Assembly: GCA_946902985.2 (NCBI GenBank)
Contig: CAMPQE020000053.1
Coordinates: 124,001 to 188,000, forward strand
Length of the DNA stretch: 64,000 nt
Direction of reading: 5' to 3'
Origin: Meconema thalassinum
Lineage: Eukaryota; Arthropoda; Insecta; Orthoptera; Tettigoniidae
Shown here: positions 21,600 through 32,825 of the stretch, piece after piece
Position numbering within the stretch: position 1 is the stretch's first letter
Layout: each line of letters begins with the position of its first letter
Position numbers and translations under genes: made by a program
The notes under the pieces: model-generated
What the model saw: only the letters and a program-made list of their open reading frames with translations
What the model was told of the DNA's origin: nothing
The model's database searches: none

Positions 21600-22780
21600 G
21601 TAGGCGTGATTTATAGTAGACGCAATTGATAGTAGACGTAATTGATAGTAGGTGTAATCGATACTAGACGTGATTAATAGTAGACGCAATTGATACTAGG
21701 CGTGATTGATAGTAGGCGTGATTTGTAGTAAGCGCGATTTATAGTAGACGCAAATGATAGTAGACGCGATTGATAGTAGGCGTGATTGATAGTAGACGCG
21801 ATTGATAGTAGGCGCAATTTGACATGGGCGCGACTCAGATCATTTTTGATATCATAAAGTTACAGTGTCAATGTTTATACAAAGTACAAGGTAGAGGGTA
21901 TTTTAAGACATAACCTCAGCTCACTTAACATAACCTAACTTTACCTAACCTAACTTTGTCACGTGACATGTTCTACAAGTATAGACTTGCTTTAAGACTG
22001 ATTATGACGTCATAGATTGATGGGAGGGGTGAGAGGCTGACAAAAAAGGAAATGTTCTGGTTTAATGAAACGTCATGTCCTAGTAGGCGCGATTTATAGT
22101 AGACGCAATTGATAGTAGGCGCGATTAATAGTAGACGCAATTGATAGTAGACGTGATTGATAGTAGGCGTGATTTGACATGAGCGCGATTTATAGTAGAC
22201 GCGAAAGATAGTAGGCGCGAGTGATAGTAGGCGTAATTAGACATGGGCGAGATTTATATTAGACGCAATTGATAGTAGGCGCGATTGATAGTAGGTGTAA
22301 TTGGTAGTAGGCGCGATTTGACATGAGCGCGATTTATAGTAGACGCAAATGATAGTAGGCGTGATTGATATTAGACGCAATTGATACTAGGCGTGATTGA
22401 TAGTAGGCGCGATTGATAGTAGACGTGATTGATATGGACGCGACTTAGATCATTTTTGATATTACAAAGTTACAGTGTCAATGTTTATACAAAGTACACG
22501 GCAGAGAGGGGGTATTTTAAGACTTAACCTCAGCTCACTTAACATAACCTAACTTTACCTAACCTAACTTTGTCACGTGACATGTTCTACAAGTTTAGAC
22601 TTGCTTTAAGGCTGACTATGACTATGACGTCATAGATTTATGAGAGGGGTGGGAGGCTGACAAAAAAGGAAATGTATTGGTTTAATGAAAAGTCATGTCC
22701 TAGCAGGCGCGATTGGTAGTAGACGCAATTGATAGTAGACGCGATTAATTGTAGGCGCAATTGATAGTAGGTGTGATCAG
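21600..22780. repeat. 16-bp minisatellite arrays with interleaved 250-bp units, left arm
   Basis: Three arrays of a degenerate 16-bp unit ('atagtagacgcaattg', 'atagtaggcgtgattg') lie at about 21600-21835, 22083-22440 and 22700-22780. Between them are two copies of a ~250-bp segment starting near 'catttttgatatcataaagttac' and ending 'aatgaaacgtcatgtcctagtagg' (21836-22082, 22441-22700). Together they form a higher-order repeat. The right-arm equivalents are 24663-25860. Confidence 0.9.
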
Positions 22781-24660
22781 GTACTTACTGCATATCAAAA
22801 GGCTGTACTCTCGTGTGTTAGACACTCTATCTTGTAAAGGACCCCTCTATATTCCCTATACAAGGCTATACTTGTTAGTTCTAAACACTTAGTGGTTATT
22901 TGTATTTTAAATTTATATACACAGGTTATACAAGCACGTTTTTTCATACAGTAAAACTTTGTCAAATAGCCACATGCGACACGCAAAGTATGTTTCCGCT
23001 ATCTAGCCAAGACTATGAAAACTACCTGAACATATCCTAATCTAATCCTAGCTAACTTCACCTGACGTGACCATACCGGTTTGTAAGCAACAACAACAAC
23101 ACACTAAGATTCCATGAATTCCAGAGTACTTTTAGATTAATTATCGACTCTCAACTCTTATAACTATGTCTATCCCACTCTGTCAAAAACACGATATTTT
23201 TTTAAAAAATTTTTTGCTTGATGTCAATACTAAAGTGATAACGGGTTTTCCGATCCTATCACTATGAATTCATTACCCCCACTCTTATCTCGGTCTCGAC
23301 AACAACCATGCCTATTTTTATTATGTCAGATGATGTAATGTTCGAGTGCAAAGTGGGTGTAAAAGTGAGTGCAAAGTGAGTGCAAAAGTGAGTGCAAAGT
23401 AAGTGTAAAAGTAGTTGTAAAAGTGAGTGCAAAGTGAGTGCAAAAGTGAGTGCAAAAGTGGGGTGTAAAAGTGGTACCCTATTTGTAATGGCTTATTTGA
23501 CAAGTTATTTTGTGGTACCCTATTCGTAATGGCTTATTTCACAAGTTGTTTTTGTCAATGTATTTAGAGGATATTTCTCTTGTTCATGGAAAGTATCTCA
23601 GCCCTTTTTATGATAGCATAATGCTTACCGTCATGTTTGTAAGCAACAACAACACACTAAAATTCCAAGAATCCAAACTACTCTAAGGTTAATGATGGTC
23701 TCTCAACTCCATTCCACGCTTAGTCAAAAACATTATATATTTCAAATTTTTCAAAAAAGGTAAATTGAGAAAGTAGGCTATATATTTAAACTAAAAAATC
23801 ATATGCTAACTACAACACCTACGTCTATCCCATTCTCAGTCAAAAAATATATATATATTCTTTAAATTTTTCCTAAAAATATTTGGAAAGTAGGCTATAA
23901 TTTGAAAACTAATCATCCTAAAAAGTCATATATAGACTCAAACCAATGGCTTTTATGTCCTTAATCGTTAGAACAAAACATGGAATTTGACATTTTTCCA
24001 AATATTGATCATTTTTAAAAATGGGCTATATTTTGTAAACTATGAATTACACAAAAAATGTGTTTGACATAAAAATGACAGGTATTTACCCCCTCTACCC
24101 ACAAACCAAGTCCCAGGTCTCTGGGACAAAATCCAAAAAGGCTCAATTTTGAAAGTAGACGATATTTTGAAAACTAATCATTCTAAAAAGTCATATATAG
24201 ACTCAAACAAATGTCCTTTAAGTCCCTTAACGTTAGAACAAAACTTATCATTTTTTTCATTTTTTCCAAAAAAAGTCCAATTTTCAAAATTGCCTATATT
24301 TTGGAAACTAAGAATTAGTTCCAAAATGGCGGTCGTAGCTTAACTCAACCTAACCTAACCCTACGAGGTGTGATCAAAAAGTTCCAAAATGGCTGCCGTA
24401 GCTTAACTTAACCTTTGATTGATCCCTGTTGATTGACCCCTTTTGATTGATCTCTGTTGATATATCCCTTTGGACTGGTCCCTGTTGACTAGCCCCTTTG
24501 GACGGGTCTTTTTTAAAGGGGGAGTCATTTTTTTACGGGTCCCGGAGGACGGGTCCTTGTTGACGGGTCCCTGTGGGCGGTTCCTTTGGACTGATCCTTA
24601 TGGACTGGCCCGTGCATTTTATCCAAATTATATCAAAGGGGCTCGCCCACAGGGACCCGA
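22708..24660. other. Central spacer between inverted arms
   Basis: About 1.95 kb without an inverted partner. It contains a diverged direct duplicate of 21380-21530 (near 22783-22960), a ~12-bp minisatellite (23335-23480), two diverged copies of a ~550-bp A/T-rich segment starting 'aacaacaacacactaa(g/a)attcca' (about 23090 and 23645), poly-T/poly-A stretches, and from about 24320 a relative of the left-arm segment 18590-18870. No convincing ORF. Confidence 0.8.
23335..23480. repeat. 11-12-bp minisatellite in spacer
   Basis: Tandem units of 'gagtgcaaaagt' or 'gagtgcaaagt', with 'gtgtaaaagt' variants. The open minus-strand frame over it (23321-23503) is a repeat artefact. Confidence 0.88.
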
Positions 24661-24662
24661 GC

Positions 24663-25860
24663 CTGCTAGGACATGACTTTTCATTAAACCAAAACATTTC
24701 CTTTTTTGTCAGCCTCCCACCCCTCTCATCAATCTATGACGTCATAGTCATAGTCAGCCTTAAAGCAAGTCTAAACTTGTAGAACATGTCACGTGACAAA
24801 GTTAGGTTACGTAAAGTTAGGTTATGTTAAGTGAGCTGAGGTTAAGTCTTAAAATACCCCCTCTCTGCCTTGTACTTTGTATAAACATTGACACTGTAAC
24901 TTTGTAATATCAAAAATGATCTAAGTCGCGTCCATATCAATCACGTCTACTATCAATCGCGCCTACTATCAATCACGTCTACTATCAATTGCATCTACTA
25001 TCAATTGAGCCTACTATGAAATGCGCTTACTACAAATCACGCCTACTATCAATCACGCCTAGTATCAATTGCGTCTACTATCAATCACGCCTACTATCAT
25101 TTGCGTCTACTATAAATCGCGCTCATGTCAAATCGCGCCTACTACCAATTACACCTACTATCAATCGCGCCTACTATCAATTGCGTCTACTATAAATCTC
25201 GCCCATGTCTAATTACGCCTACTATCAATCGCGCCTACTATCTTTCGCGTCTACTATAAATCGCGCTCATGTCAAATCACGCCTACTATCAATCACGTCT
25301 ACTATCAATTGCGTCTACTATTAATCGCGCCTACTATCAATTGCGTCTACTATAAATCGCGCCTACTAGGACATGACGTTTCATTAAACCAGAACATTTC
25401 CTTTTTTTGTCAGCCTCTCACCCCTCCCATCAATCTATGACGTCATAATCAGCCTTAAAGCAAGTCTAAACTTGTAGAACATGTCACGTGACAAAGTTAG
25501 GTTAGGTAAAGTTAGGTTATGTTAAGTGAGCTGAGGTTATGTCTTAAAATACCCTCTACCTTGTACTTTGTATAAACATTGACACTGTAACTTTATGATA
25601 TCAAAAATGATCTGAGTCGCGCCCATGTCAAATTGCGCCTACTATCAATCGCGTCTACTATCAATCACGCCTACTATCAATCGCGTCTACTATCATTTGC
25701 GTCTACTATAAATCGCGCTTACTACAAATCACGCCTACTATCAATCACGCCTAGTATCAATTGCGTCTACTATTAATCACGTCTAGTATCGATTACACCT
25801 ACTCTCAATTACGTCTACTATCAATTGCGTCTACTATAAATCACGCCTACTAGGACATGA
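24663..25860. repeat. 16-bp minisatellite arrays, right arm
   Basis: Reverse-complement equivalents of 21600-22780: arrays at about 24930-25375 and 25618-25860, separated by the ~250-bp segment (25376-25617) and preceded by another copy (24663-24930). Short ORFs here such as 24989-25195 are repeat artefacts. Confidence 0.9.
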
Positions 25861-26280
25861 CGTTTCATTAAACTAAAACATTTCCTTTTTTGACAGCCTC
25901 TCACCCCTCCCATCCGCAAAACGTGCTTGTATGAGCTGTGTATTTAAATTCAATATATACTAAGTGTTCAGAACTAACATGTCTAGGGTATATATGGGAT
26001 CCTTAGCAAACAAACAAAAAATACCGTCTAACCTACGAGTGTACGGTCTTGTCATACGCAGTAAGTACCTGTTAACCTTGACTAGGGTATAAGAATATTG
26101 TCAGTTGACTACTGCCTGTTACAGTGTTCACATCGTGAAAGACCGTCTCACCTACCAGTCTCCAGCCTTGTCATACGCAGTAAGCAGTAGTTGGCGGAAA
26201 ACAACATCCATAAATCTTGACATTTAGGAAAGTGTGTGTGTGTGTGTGTGTAAATCACTTGTAATCTAAAGATTGTTCAT

Positions 26281-26931
26281 GTGACTTTACTAAAATTTAA
26301 TTCATATGTATTAGTTGATATGAAAGTCTCAACAACCAGTCATGGCAAGCCATGTGTCTTCTATAAAGGATATACATATATTGTAAAAACAACCAATACA
26401 GATGGAACTGTTATTTGGCGATGTTCAAAACAACGATCCAAAAAGTGTCGAGGAATGATTAAAACAAAAGACTCCAACGTACTTACTTCAAAAGAACATC
26501 ATTGTGAATCTCAAATTAATACACATTTAAATACGCAAAATACTCTAACCCAGGTAAAAAAGCAAGTTCAAGAAAAATATATTGCTGCTCATGATAGTGC
26601 ATTGTTTGTTAAAAAGCATTCATCATCACCTCAAAAAGACATGTTAGGACAAATACCATCGTTCAAAAAACCCTTAACACTATCAAAAGCAACGCAGACT
26701 CTACAAGAGGTCCCTGTGGAAAACAAACTAGAGGAATTGGATAGTTCTAGTGATGTTGAGAATGAAGATGATGATGATAATGATGGTGACAATGACTATA
26801 ATAATTTTGATGATAATATTCATAATGATGATGATGATGATGATGATAATTATGAAAAAGAAGAGGATGAGGGTTTTATGTTTATAAAACCATTGCGGCT
26901 TCCCCAGTTTTTAAGAGCAAGAGTACCTTGA
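26281..26931 (+). CDS. FLYWCH-type zinc-finger protein, right arm
   Basis: A 216-codon ORF, the inverted twin of 20480-21169, with the same FLYWCH-like domain (WRCSKQRSKKC, then HHC), middle region and acidic Asp/Asn tail. By eye I count about five amino-acid-changing differences, including one that creates the stop after RARVP, against one synonymous change. This suggests the copies have drifted without strong purifying selection since duplication. A poly(A) signal AATAAA lies at 27039-27044. Gypsy-1 is inserted 16 bp after that signal, leaving the ORF intact. A regulator or transposition accessory role is possible but unproven. Confidence 0.75.
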   Translation: MTLLKFNSYVLVDMKVSTTSHGKPCVFYKGYTYIVKTTNTDGTVIWRCSKQRSKKCRGMIKTKDSNVLTSKEHHCESQINTHLNTQNTLTQVKKQVQEKYIAAHDSALFVKKHSSSPQKDMLGQIPSFKKPLTLSKATQTLQEVPVENKLEELDSSSDVENEDDDDNDGDNDYNNFDDNIHNDDDDDDDNYEKEEDEGFMFIKPLRLPQFLRARVP

Positions 26932-27038
26932 GAAAGTTGTAAAAGGATCTACAACAAGCGTTGTGTTTAAAAATCTATATAGAACAATGGTAAAGAGATA
27001 GAGTTGAATTCAGTGTGTAACTATTATAAAATGAATTT

Positions 27039-27044
27039 AATAAA
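27039..27044 (+). promoter_or_regulatory. Polyadenylation signal of right-arm FLYWCH ORF
   Basis: Canonical AATAAA about 108 bp after the stop codon. The same sequence is conserved on the minus strand near 20400-20405 for the left copy. Confidence 0.55.
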
Positions 27045-27059
27045 AATATTGTATGGGTA

Positions 27060-28433
27060 TGAAACGGTTTCGCTAGCCCACACTGTCGGGTGATAAATGT
27101 AACTGTTTACCTTTGCCTAAGCTATGTTGTTTTAATGGGCGCCAAGACCTCAATGCAATGCTGAAATCTAAATTTGTATTTAACAACGTCTAGCTCTGGT
27201 AGAACACCGTCAAGAATCTATTCACTCAGATCGTGGTATGATTTGATCATTAACCCAACAAACAATTGTATCAGGAGAAGGAATTGGTCTATATCTAATG
27301 CTACCTACTGAAAGCAAAGATTGCATTGTAAAAGAAATGAATTTATTATATAAAACAAGTATAGCAAAATTAATAATAATAATAAGTTTAAAATTTAAAT
27401 TGGAGCGTTGTGATTTGAATATTACCGATAGAAAATTACGTGAAAACGGAGTCTGATAAATTGATTTTACTCTTATTTCCAAGCTATGAAGTTACTGAAA
27501 TATGAAATATAAAACAAAGAAAAATGAGAGATTGCGTATTTCTGCGTCATTAGCGCTTACCCCTGGAAATTGCCAAAGCATTTCCCTCGTTCTTGATGAT
27601 GCTGTGTGCTTCCCACAGTCTCCTGGACGTCGCCATCTTCTTCGTCGAAATTTGATGATATTCTGGTAGATTAGATAATTCTATGGTCCGTACATCGGAC
27701 CCAAACTCTCGTAAAACTGCACTGGTTACGTTTTACAAAAGTTCGTCGCTAACTCCACTGAACATCGGAGCGACACGCACTTGCGACCGTACACTGCAAG
27801 TTCTACACAGATTGTCCGCTAACTCCCCCGAACATCGGAGCCACTCGCACGCGCACCCATACTCGTCCAGTATTTCACAGATAGTCCTCGTCTCACGGCG
27901 CGTCGAACGATATATTCACCTGTCGGCCCCCCCACTCTTCAGCCGGCTTCAGCTTGCGTGGTCCTCACTGATTGGTTGAGCACGCCGCTAGTTCCCCTCC
28001 TCTGCCTCATTACACTCGGCGCGCGAGAGTTCCGTTTCGACAATTCGCCTTTTCTAGACCTTGCGACCCAAGATTGCGTCATGCTTCTCGACAGGAATCA
28101 GCTTGTATTTGAAATCCCAGTGAGTCACGTCTCTCGATATACCCTAACTGACAAAACTCCGTAAAATTCCGTAATCAGATAATTTTCTATGATATCGTCG
28201 TTCGTAATAATTTGCTTGATAGCGTTTTCTAATACATAGAAAACCTATCTGAATGCTAATAATTTTTATAAATGCTCCAAAAATATCTAAATAATAATTA
28301 TAATAAATTAATAATAATAATAAATTAACATGAAAAATTCTCTTGGCTGAACAATTTGCCGCGTAAATAAATATAGAATGGCTTCCTACTGACTTATGCC
28401 AGTTGCATAAAACCCCTCGAAAAACACGTTACA
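27060..28433 (-). repeat. Gypsy-1 3' LTR
   Basis: 1374 bp, matching 34856-36229 base for base except two substitutions seen. Plus-strand start TGAAACGG and end CGTTACA. ORFs here (27222-27482, 27683-27979, 27958-28164) are duplicated exactly in the other LTR and are not regarded as genes. Confidence 0.95.
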
Positions 28434-29499
28434 TATTCGCCTCGGATCATCGGATCATTTACCGTGACGACGGTCCATTATCCGATTATCCCAGACACGT
28501 TAATAAACCCCATCCAAAATACATATTACATAAATGAAATCACCCTAAATTACAGATATATACACTCATAATTTTTCTTCACGCACTTTGCGTCAAAGTT
28601 CGTTGTCACTATGGATTGCACTTTGCAACCAGTCCAATGTTTTACATATAGAAGTGTTCCACGGATATTTCCGCCTCTCAAATTTCTCTATGTTGGAGAA
28701 ATAGACATAATTAATGTGTGAGCACTATGTATTTATGATGTCATATCACACGCATTGAAGGTGTTCTGATATATTTATATCACCATAGAACTTCCTAATT
28801 TCACTGGAGGTCCCCTCCTTATGGTGACATTTAATTCCACATATCACTGAGCACACGATCACACTATTGTGGCAGCGCCTCGTGACCATAATACTTAATC
28901 TCTCTTTAAAGTAGATTAAATTAATATTGACTTCTGAAAAAAAAACAGTAAATGCGCATTACATATAACACCAAATATTTCTGTGCCGTAATCGCCCTGT
29001 CTTGTTAAGTTCCCGTACACCATATTCTACTTAATACTAGTTCTCAACACAGACCATTTCTCCTCACACAAATAATACCATTGTACACATTATCTTAAAT
29101 TACACACTTACAAATCTTACATGGCGAGGCCGTAAACAGAAATCACGTGTGCTGATATGTATGAGTTTCATGAAGGACTGTCTCGCATTCTGATGGCCCA
29201 TCTTTTATCTCGTGGACGCCTTAAGCTAACAAGCCATATACAAGCGCTCCCCCATCTCTTGGAGATAAATGGGAACCCATCAGCGCTGCCAAAATGGCCT
29301 TGGTGCATCGAGACAATTTAGTGCTCAACAGCATCCGACAATCCCGTCATATTTCCCTGTACCTTAAAAACTCTCATTTACTTACATACTACCCCCCTGT
29401 GTGACTTCTGATACGCCTGCCTTAAGACCAGATCCTCTACGCACCAGATACCACACTTACTCATTTGATAGGCTGGCTCGCCAGCTAAACACACTCACT
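28434..29499 (-). other. Gypsy-1 3' non-coding region
   Basis: About 1.07 kb between the pol stop and the 3' LTR with no recognisable ORF, hence no envelope gene. On the minus strand a purine-rich AGGGGGGTAGTATG lies at about 29383-29396. No clear polypurine tract directly abuts the LTR at 28434. Confidence 0.7.
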
Positions 29500-32400
29500 T
29501 TATGACACATATTTTCGTAGACTATGTATATTATACGTCCCGTATAATCTGTTTCCCTCACTATTCTCCAGCACATATGCTGTTTTGCCAATACGTTTGG
29601 AAACTATAAATGGGCCCTCGTAGAGATAAAAGAACTTGGACATGACTTTCTCTAGCTTATTTGACTGTTTCGGCACTCTAAGTAAGACTCTGTCTCCCGG
29701 CTCGAATAGGTCAAATTTAGTTTCATTTTGTTGGCGAATTCTCTTTTGTGCTGACTTAGATAAATTCTGTTTCGCCAACTGGACAATGTAATCCATCCCC
29801 GGTTGCTTACCCTCATTTAATCCCAACACCCTCGCTAGTTCATTTTGTGGTCTTTTTCCGAAGTGAACTTCGTATGGCGTCAATTTCGTGCTCTCATGCT
29901 GGACAGAATTCAGCCAAGTCTCGACCTTGGGAAGATGTCCAACCCAGGCCGCATGCTTGTCATGCACTAGAGTCCGAAAAAGACGAGCCACTTCCCTTAA
30001 TGGACGCTCTGCAGAATTACCCTGAGGGTACCTTACAGAGGAATGAACGTGTGTTATACCAGCTTCCTGCATACTGGTTCTCCATTTCTTTGCAGTAAAC
30101 TGTGGTCCACTGTCAGATAGTATCCTGAGAGGAATGCCAAACTCAGGTACATACTTATTAATGATCAGACGGCTACACGCTAGTCCCGTGGCTTTCCTTA
30201 GCGGATATAGCTTGACATACTTACTAAAAGCGTCAATAACTATAAAAATGTACTCGTAGCCGTACTGTCCTTTAACGATCGGGCCAAATAAATCCACACA
30301 CAGTAGTTCGCCGGGACTACTGGTGAGAACTGCAGATCTCTCCCCCACTAAATATTTAACTGGATATTTACTCCTTTGACAGGTGTCACACTTAGCTAAA
30401 ATCCTCCTAACGTCCCTTCCCATTTTACTCCAAATGAAGTCACGACCAATTTCATAGAAGACCCTGGCAGCACCAAAGTGTCCTAATTCCCTATGAATGA
30501 ACCAAATTAGCTCCTCCCGCAAAGTGGCAGGAACACATATTGCCCACCGATTATTCCTACATTTCCTTGCAAGAAGCCCATCCTGCATCTTGTACGTGAA
30601 CCGTCCTACTTTCACATACTCTTCTTCACCTATTTCCAACCTAGCCAGTGGCTCCTTTAACTTAACGTCATCACGTTGCTCCACTAGCATATTTCTCAGT
30701 GTCTGTAACGATGCCCTGTTGCTACTGTCCACACATGCACATATTAAAATACCGTCCTCTGCTTTAACCACAGGATAATCCCTACATAAATTAGTGTCCC
30801 TCGATAGCATGTCTGCAAGAATGTTATCTTTACCTTTAATATATTTTACTGTGAATTCGTATTCCTGCAGAGCAAGAATCCACCTACTAACTCTGTTAGA
30901 ACTGAGTTTACAAGTCCTCATATACAGTAATGCATGGTGATCTGTGTGGATCTCAAATTTCCCCCCTACTAAATACATTCTAAATTTCCCTAAACTGAAA
31001 ACAATACCTAAAAGCTCTAACTCAGTAATCGTGTATCTTTTCTCCGCTGCTGTCAGTCCTCGCGAGGCTAAAGATACAATGCACAGATTACCCTCATCAT
31101 CTTTCTGACATAATACTCCAGCAATGCCTATATGTGAAGCATCTGTCATAACCACATATTCCTTATCTTTTAACGGATATTTCAGCACTACAGCTTTCTC
31201 AAAACCTTCCTTCAGCGCTCTAAAAGCCTGATCATGCTTGGACTCCCATCTCCACCGAGTCCCACTTTTAAGCAATTCCCTGAATGGTTCTACCAACCCT
31301 GAGTATTTAAGAACGAACCTCCTGAAAATGTTGCAAATTTCCAGGTAAGTTTTTAACTGTTTAACATTCTGTGGCACCTCTGCGTTAAGTATCTTATTAA
31401 CCCTACTTTCTTCTGGTGTTACACCTCTACTCGACACTCTATGACCTAAAAATGTCACTTCTGACTGACAGAATGACGACTTAGACAGCTTCAAAGTGAA
31501 CCCTGCCTGATCTAACTTCTGAAAAACTATATTTAAATGATGTAGATGCTCCTCAAAACTGCGTGAACTAATTACCATATCATCTATGTAAATGGTTACA
31601 AACTCTCCTGTGTCATCCCCTAATGCGATGTTTAAAGCCCTAATTAAAGCAGCTGAACTACTCTTTAACCCATAAGGTGTTCTACAAAATTGATAAAGAT
31701 TATATTTATGACTAAAAGCTGTAAATGGTCTATCTTCGTACATAAGTGGCACTTGCCAAAAACTGGAACTCAAATCTACACAAGTGAAATACTTCTTCCC
31801 CTCAAATGTTTGCATTAATTCCTCTATTGACATAGATTTCAGCTGATCTGAACTAATTCTACTGTTAACCAAACGAGCGTCTAAACAAATACGAACTGTG
31901 CCGTCGGTTTTGGGTACCGTGATCAAAGAATTAACATACGGACTGTTAGAGTGCTCAATAATCCCATCTTCAAGCATCTGATTAATTTGTGCCTCAACTG
32001 CACTCTGATAAGCGAAAGGTACAGGATATCTATGTCCTGTGAATACAGACCTATCAATAACGTTCAATGAATGTGTATAGCAATTGGCCATACCAATGCG
32101 ATCCTCAAAAACTCTCCTATTACACCATAACACATCATAGAGCCGAACACACTGTTCATCCTCTATATTTCCCTGAAATGCAGCCTCACGTAACGAGTCC
32201 TCTAGACTTCCGTTCATAATCACACTGCCCACAAAACATGGAGAACCCCGCTCTACGGCTGGCGATATCTCATTTAAAGTACAAATCACACCTACAATAC
32301 TACTCCTCTGAATATGGTCATTGAACGCTACTTCTACTTCAGAATCTCCCCATTTAAATTTCAAACTCCCTACATCATAACATAAGTTACCAGACACTCT

Positions 32401-32709
32401 ACTTAGCCACTCTGAACCCAAGATAACACTGAATACTAAATTTGGAATTACAAGGCAAATCTGCTTCTCTACATGATTATTAATTTTAATGTCTACTAAA
32501 ACTTGCTTAGAAATTACTTTAGACCTCTTCCCATCAGCTGTGATAACAAAAGTGCTTTTAATTGGCATCTCCTCAAAATTTACTCCAGTTCTTTTCATTT
32601 TATCATAAAATGCACTACTTATGCAACTCTTCATACAACCACTATCAATTAAAACATCTGTGTACGCCTCGGACACGTTAAATTTAACTATGGGGCTCTT
32701 ACTAACCAC
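29500..32709 (-). CDS. Gypsy-1 Pol polyprotein (PR-RT-RNaseH-IN)
   Basis: The 1069-codon ORF contains retropepsin (VLIDSG, catalytic D22, then VILGSEWL near 95), reverse transcriptase with VPKTDGTVRICLDAR, FCRTPYGLKSSSAAL and catalytic YIDD at residues 374-377 (31579-31590), RNase H (VVMTDASHIGIAG, ELELLGI, HTDHHAL), and integrase with an H-H-C-C finger (HRELGHFG, CDTCQRSK) and D-D-E residues near 804, 865 and 899 (VDLFGP, SDSGPQF, NSAERP). All catalytic residues are present. It replicates and integrates the element. No chromodomain was seen. Pol lies in a different frame from gag (stop at 32826), so frameshifting or another mechanism is expected; the true N-terminus may be upstream of this Met. 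Confidence 0.95.
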   Translation of the reverse strand: MVSKSPIVKFNVSEAYTDVLIDSGCMKSCISSAFYDKMKRTGVNFEEMPIKSTFVITADGKRSKVISKQVLVDIKINNHVEKQICLVIPNLVFSVILGSEWLSRVSGNLCYDVGSLKFKWGDSEVEVAFNDHIQRSSIVGVICTLNEISPAVERGSPCFVGSVIMNGSLEDSLREAAFQGNIEDEQCVRLYDVLWCNRRVFEDRIGMANCYTHSLNVIDRSVFTGHRYPVPFAYQSAVEAQINQMLEDGIIEHSNSPYVNSLITVPKTDGTVRICLDARLVNSRISSDQLKSMSIEELMQTFEGKKYFTCVDLSSSFWQVPLMYEDRPFTAFSHKYNLYQFCRTPYGLKSSSAALIRALNIALGDDTGEFVTIYIDDMVISSRSFEEHLHHLNIVFQKLDQAGFTLKLSKSSFCQSEVTFLGHRVSSRGVTPEESRVNKILNAEVPQNVKQLKTYLEICNIFRRFVLKYSGLVEPFRELLKSGTRWRWESKHDQAFRALKEGFEKAVVLKYPLKDKEYVVMTDASHIGIAGVLCQKDDEGNLCIVSLASRGLTAAEKRYTITELELLGIVFSLGKFRMYLVGGKFEIHTDHHALLYMRTCKLSSNRVSRWILALQEYEFTVKYIKGKDNILADMLSRDTNLCRDYPVVKAEDGILICACVDSSNRASLQTLRNMLVEQRDDVKLKEPLARLEIGEEEYVKVGRFTYKMQDGLLARKCRNNRWAICVPATLREELIWFIHRELGHFGAARVFYEIGRDFIWSKMGRDVRRILAKCDTCQRSKYPVKYLVGERSAVLTSSPGELLCVDLFGPIVKGQYGYEYIFIVIDAFSKYVKLYPLRKATGLACSRLIINKYVPEFGIPLRILSDSGPQFTAKKWRTSMQEAGITHVHSSVRYPQGNSAERPLREVARLFRTLVHDKHAAWVGHLPKVETWLNSVQHESTKLTPYEVHFGKRPQNELARVLGLNEGKQPGMDYIVQLAKQNLSKSAQKRIRQQNETKFDLFEPGDRVLLRVPKQSNKLEKVMSKFFYLYEGPFIVSKRIGKTAYVLENSEGNRLYGTYNIHSLRKYVS

Positions 32710-32825
32710 TTCCTGAATAATACCTTCATCATTTAGTTCATGTAATAATTCATTTCTTACATTTAGGTCATAGGGTTCCTGTATAATTGTATGGACAGGG
32801 CATGCTACAGACTGAGATTCTGACC

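Larger units (their letters stand above)
17541..22707. repeat. Left inverted arm of giant element
   Basis: Runs from the AGTAGTGG terminus to the last base matched by the right arm ('gtcctagcaggc'). Its reverse complement is found in 24661-38711 with small differences. Left-specific material around 18590-18870 is missing from the right arm. The arm includes a ~665-bp direct duplication (about 17620-18060 versus 18285-18600). Confidence 0.9.

Noticed and set aside
21600..22780. Possible CRISPR-like array of regular short repeats
   Set aside because: The 16-bp units are contiguous, degenerate and without unique spacers, in a eukaryotic transposon. It is a minisatellite, not CRISPR.
23321..23503. 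Leu/His/Thr-repeat ORF
   Set aside because: Translation of a short minisatellite; no evidence of a gene.
27222..28164. Three ORFs repeated exactly at 35018-35960
   Set aside because: They are within the two nearly identical Gypsy-1 LTRs and have no domain similarity.
28434..29499. Possible envelope gene between Gypsy-1 pol and the 3' LTR
   Set aside because: No ORF of useful length, signal peptide or membrane segment is seen in this ~1.07-kb region.
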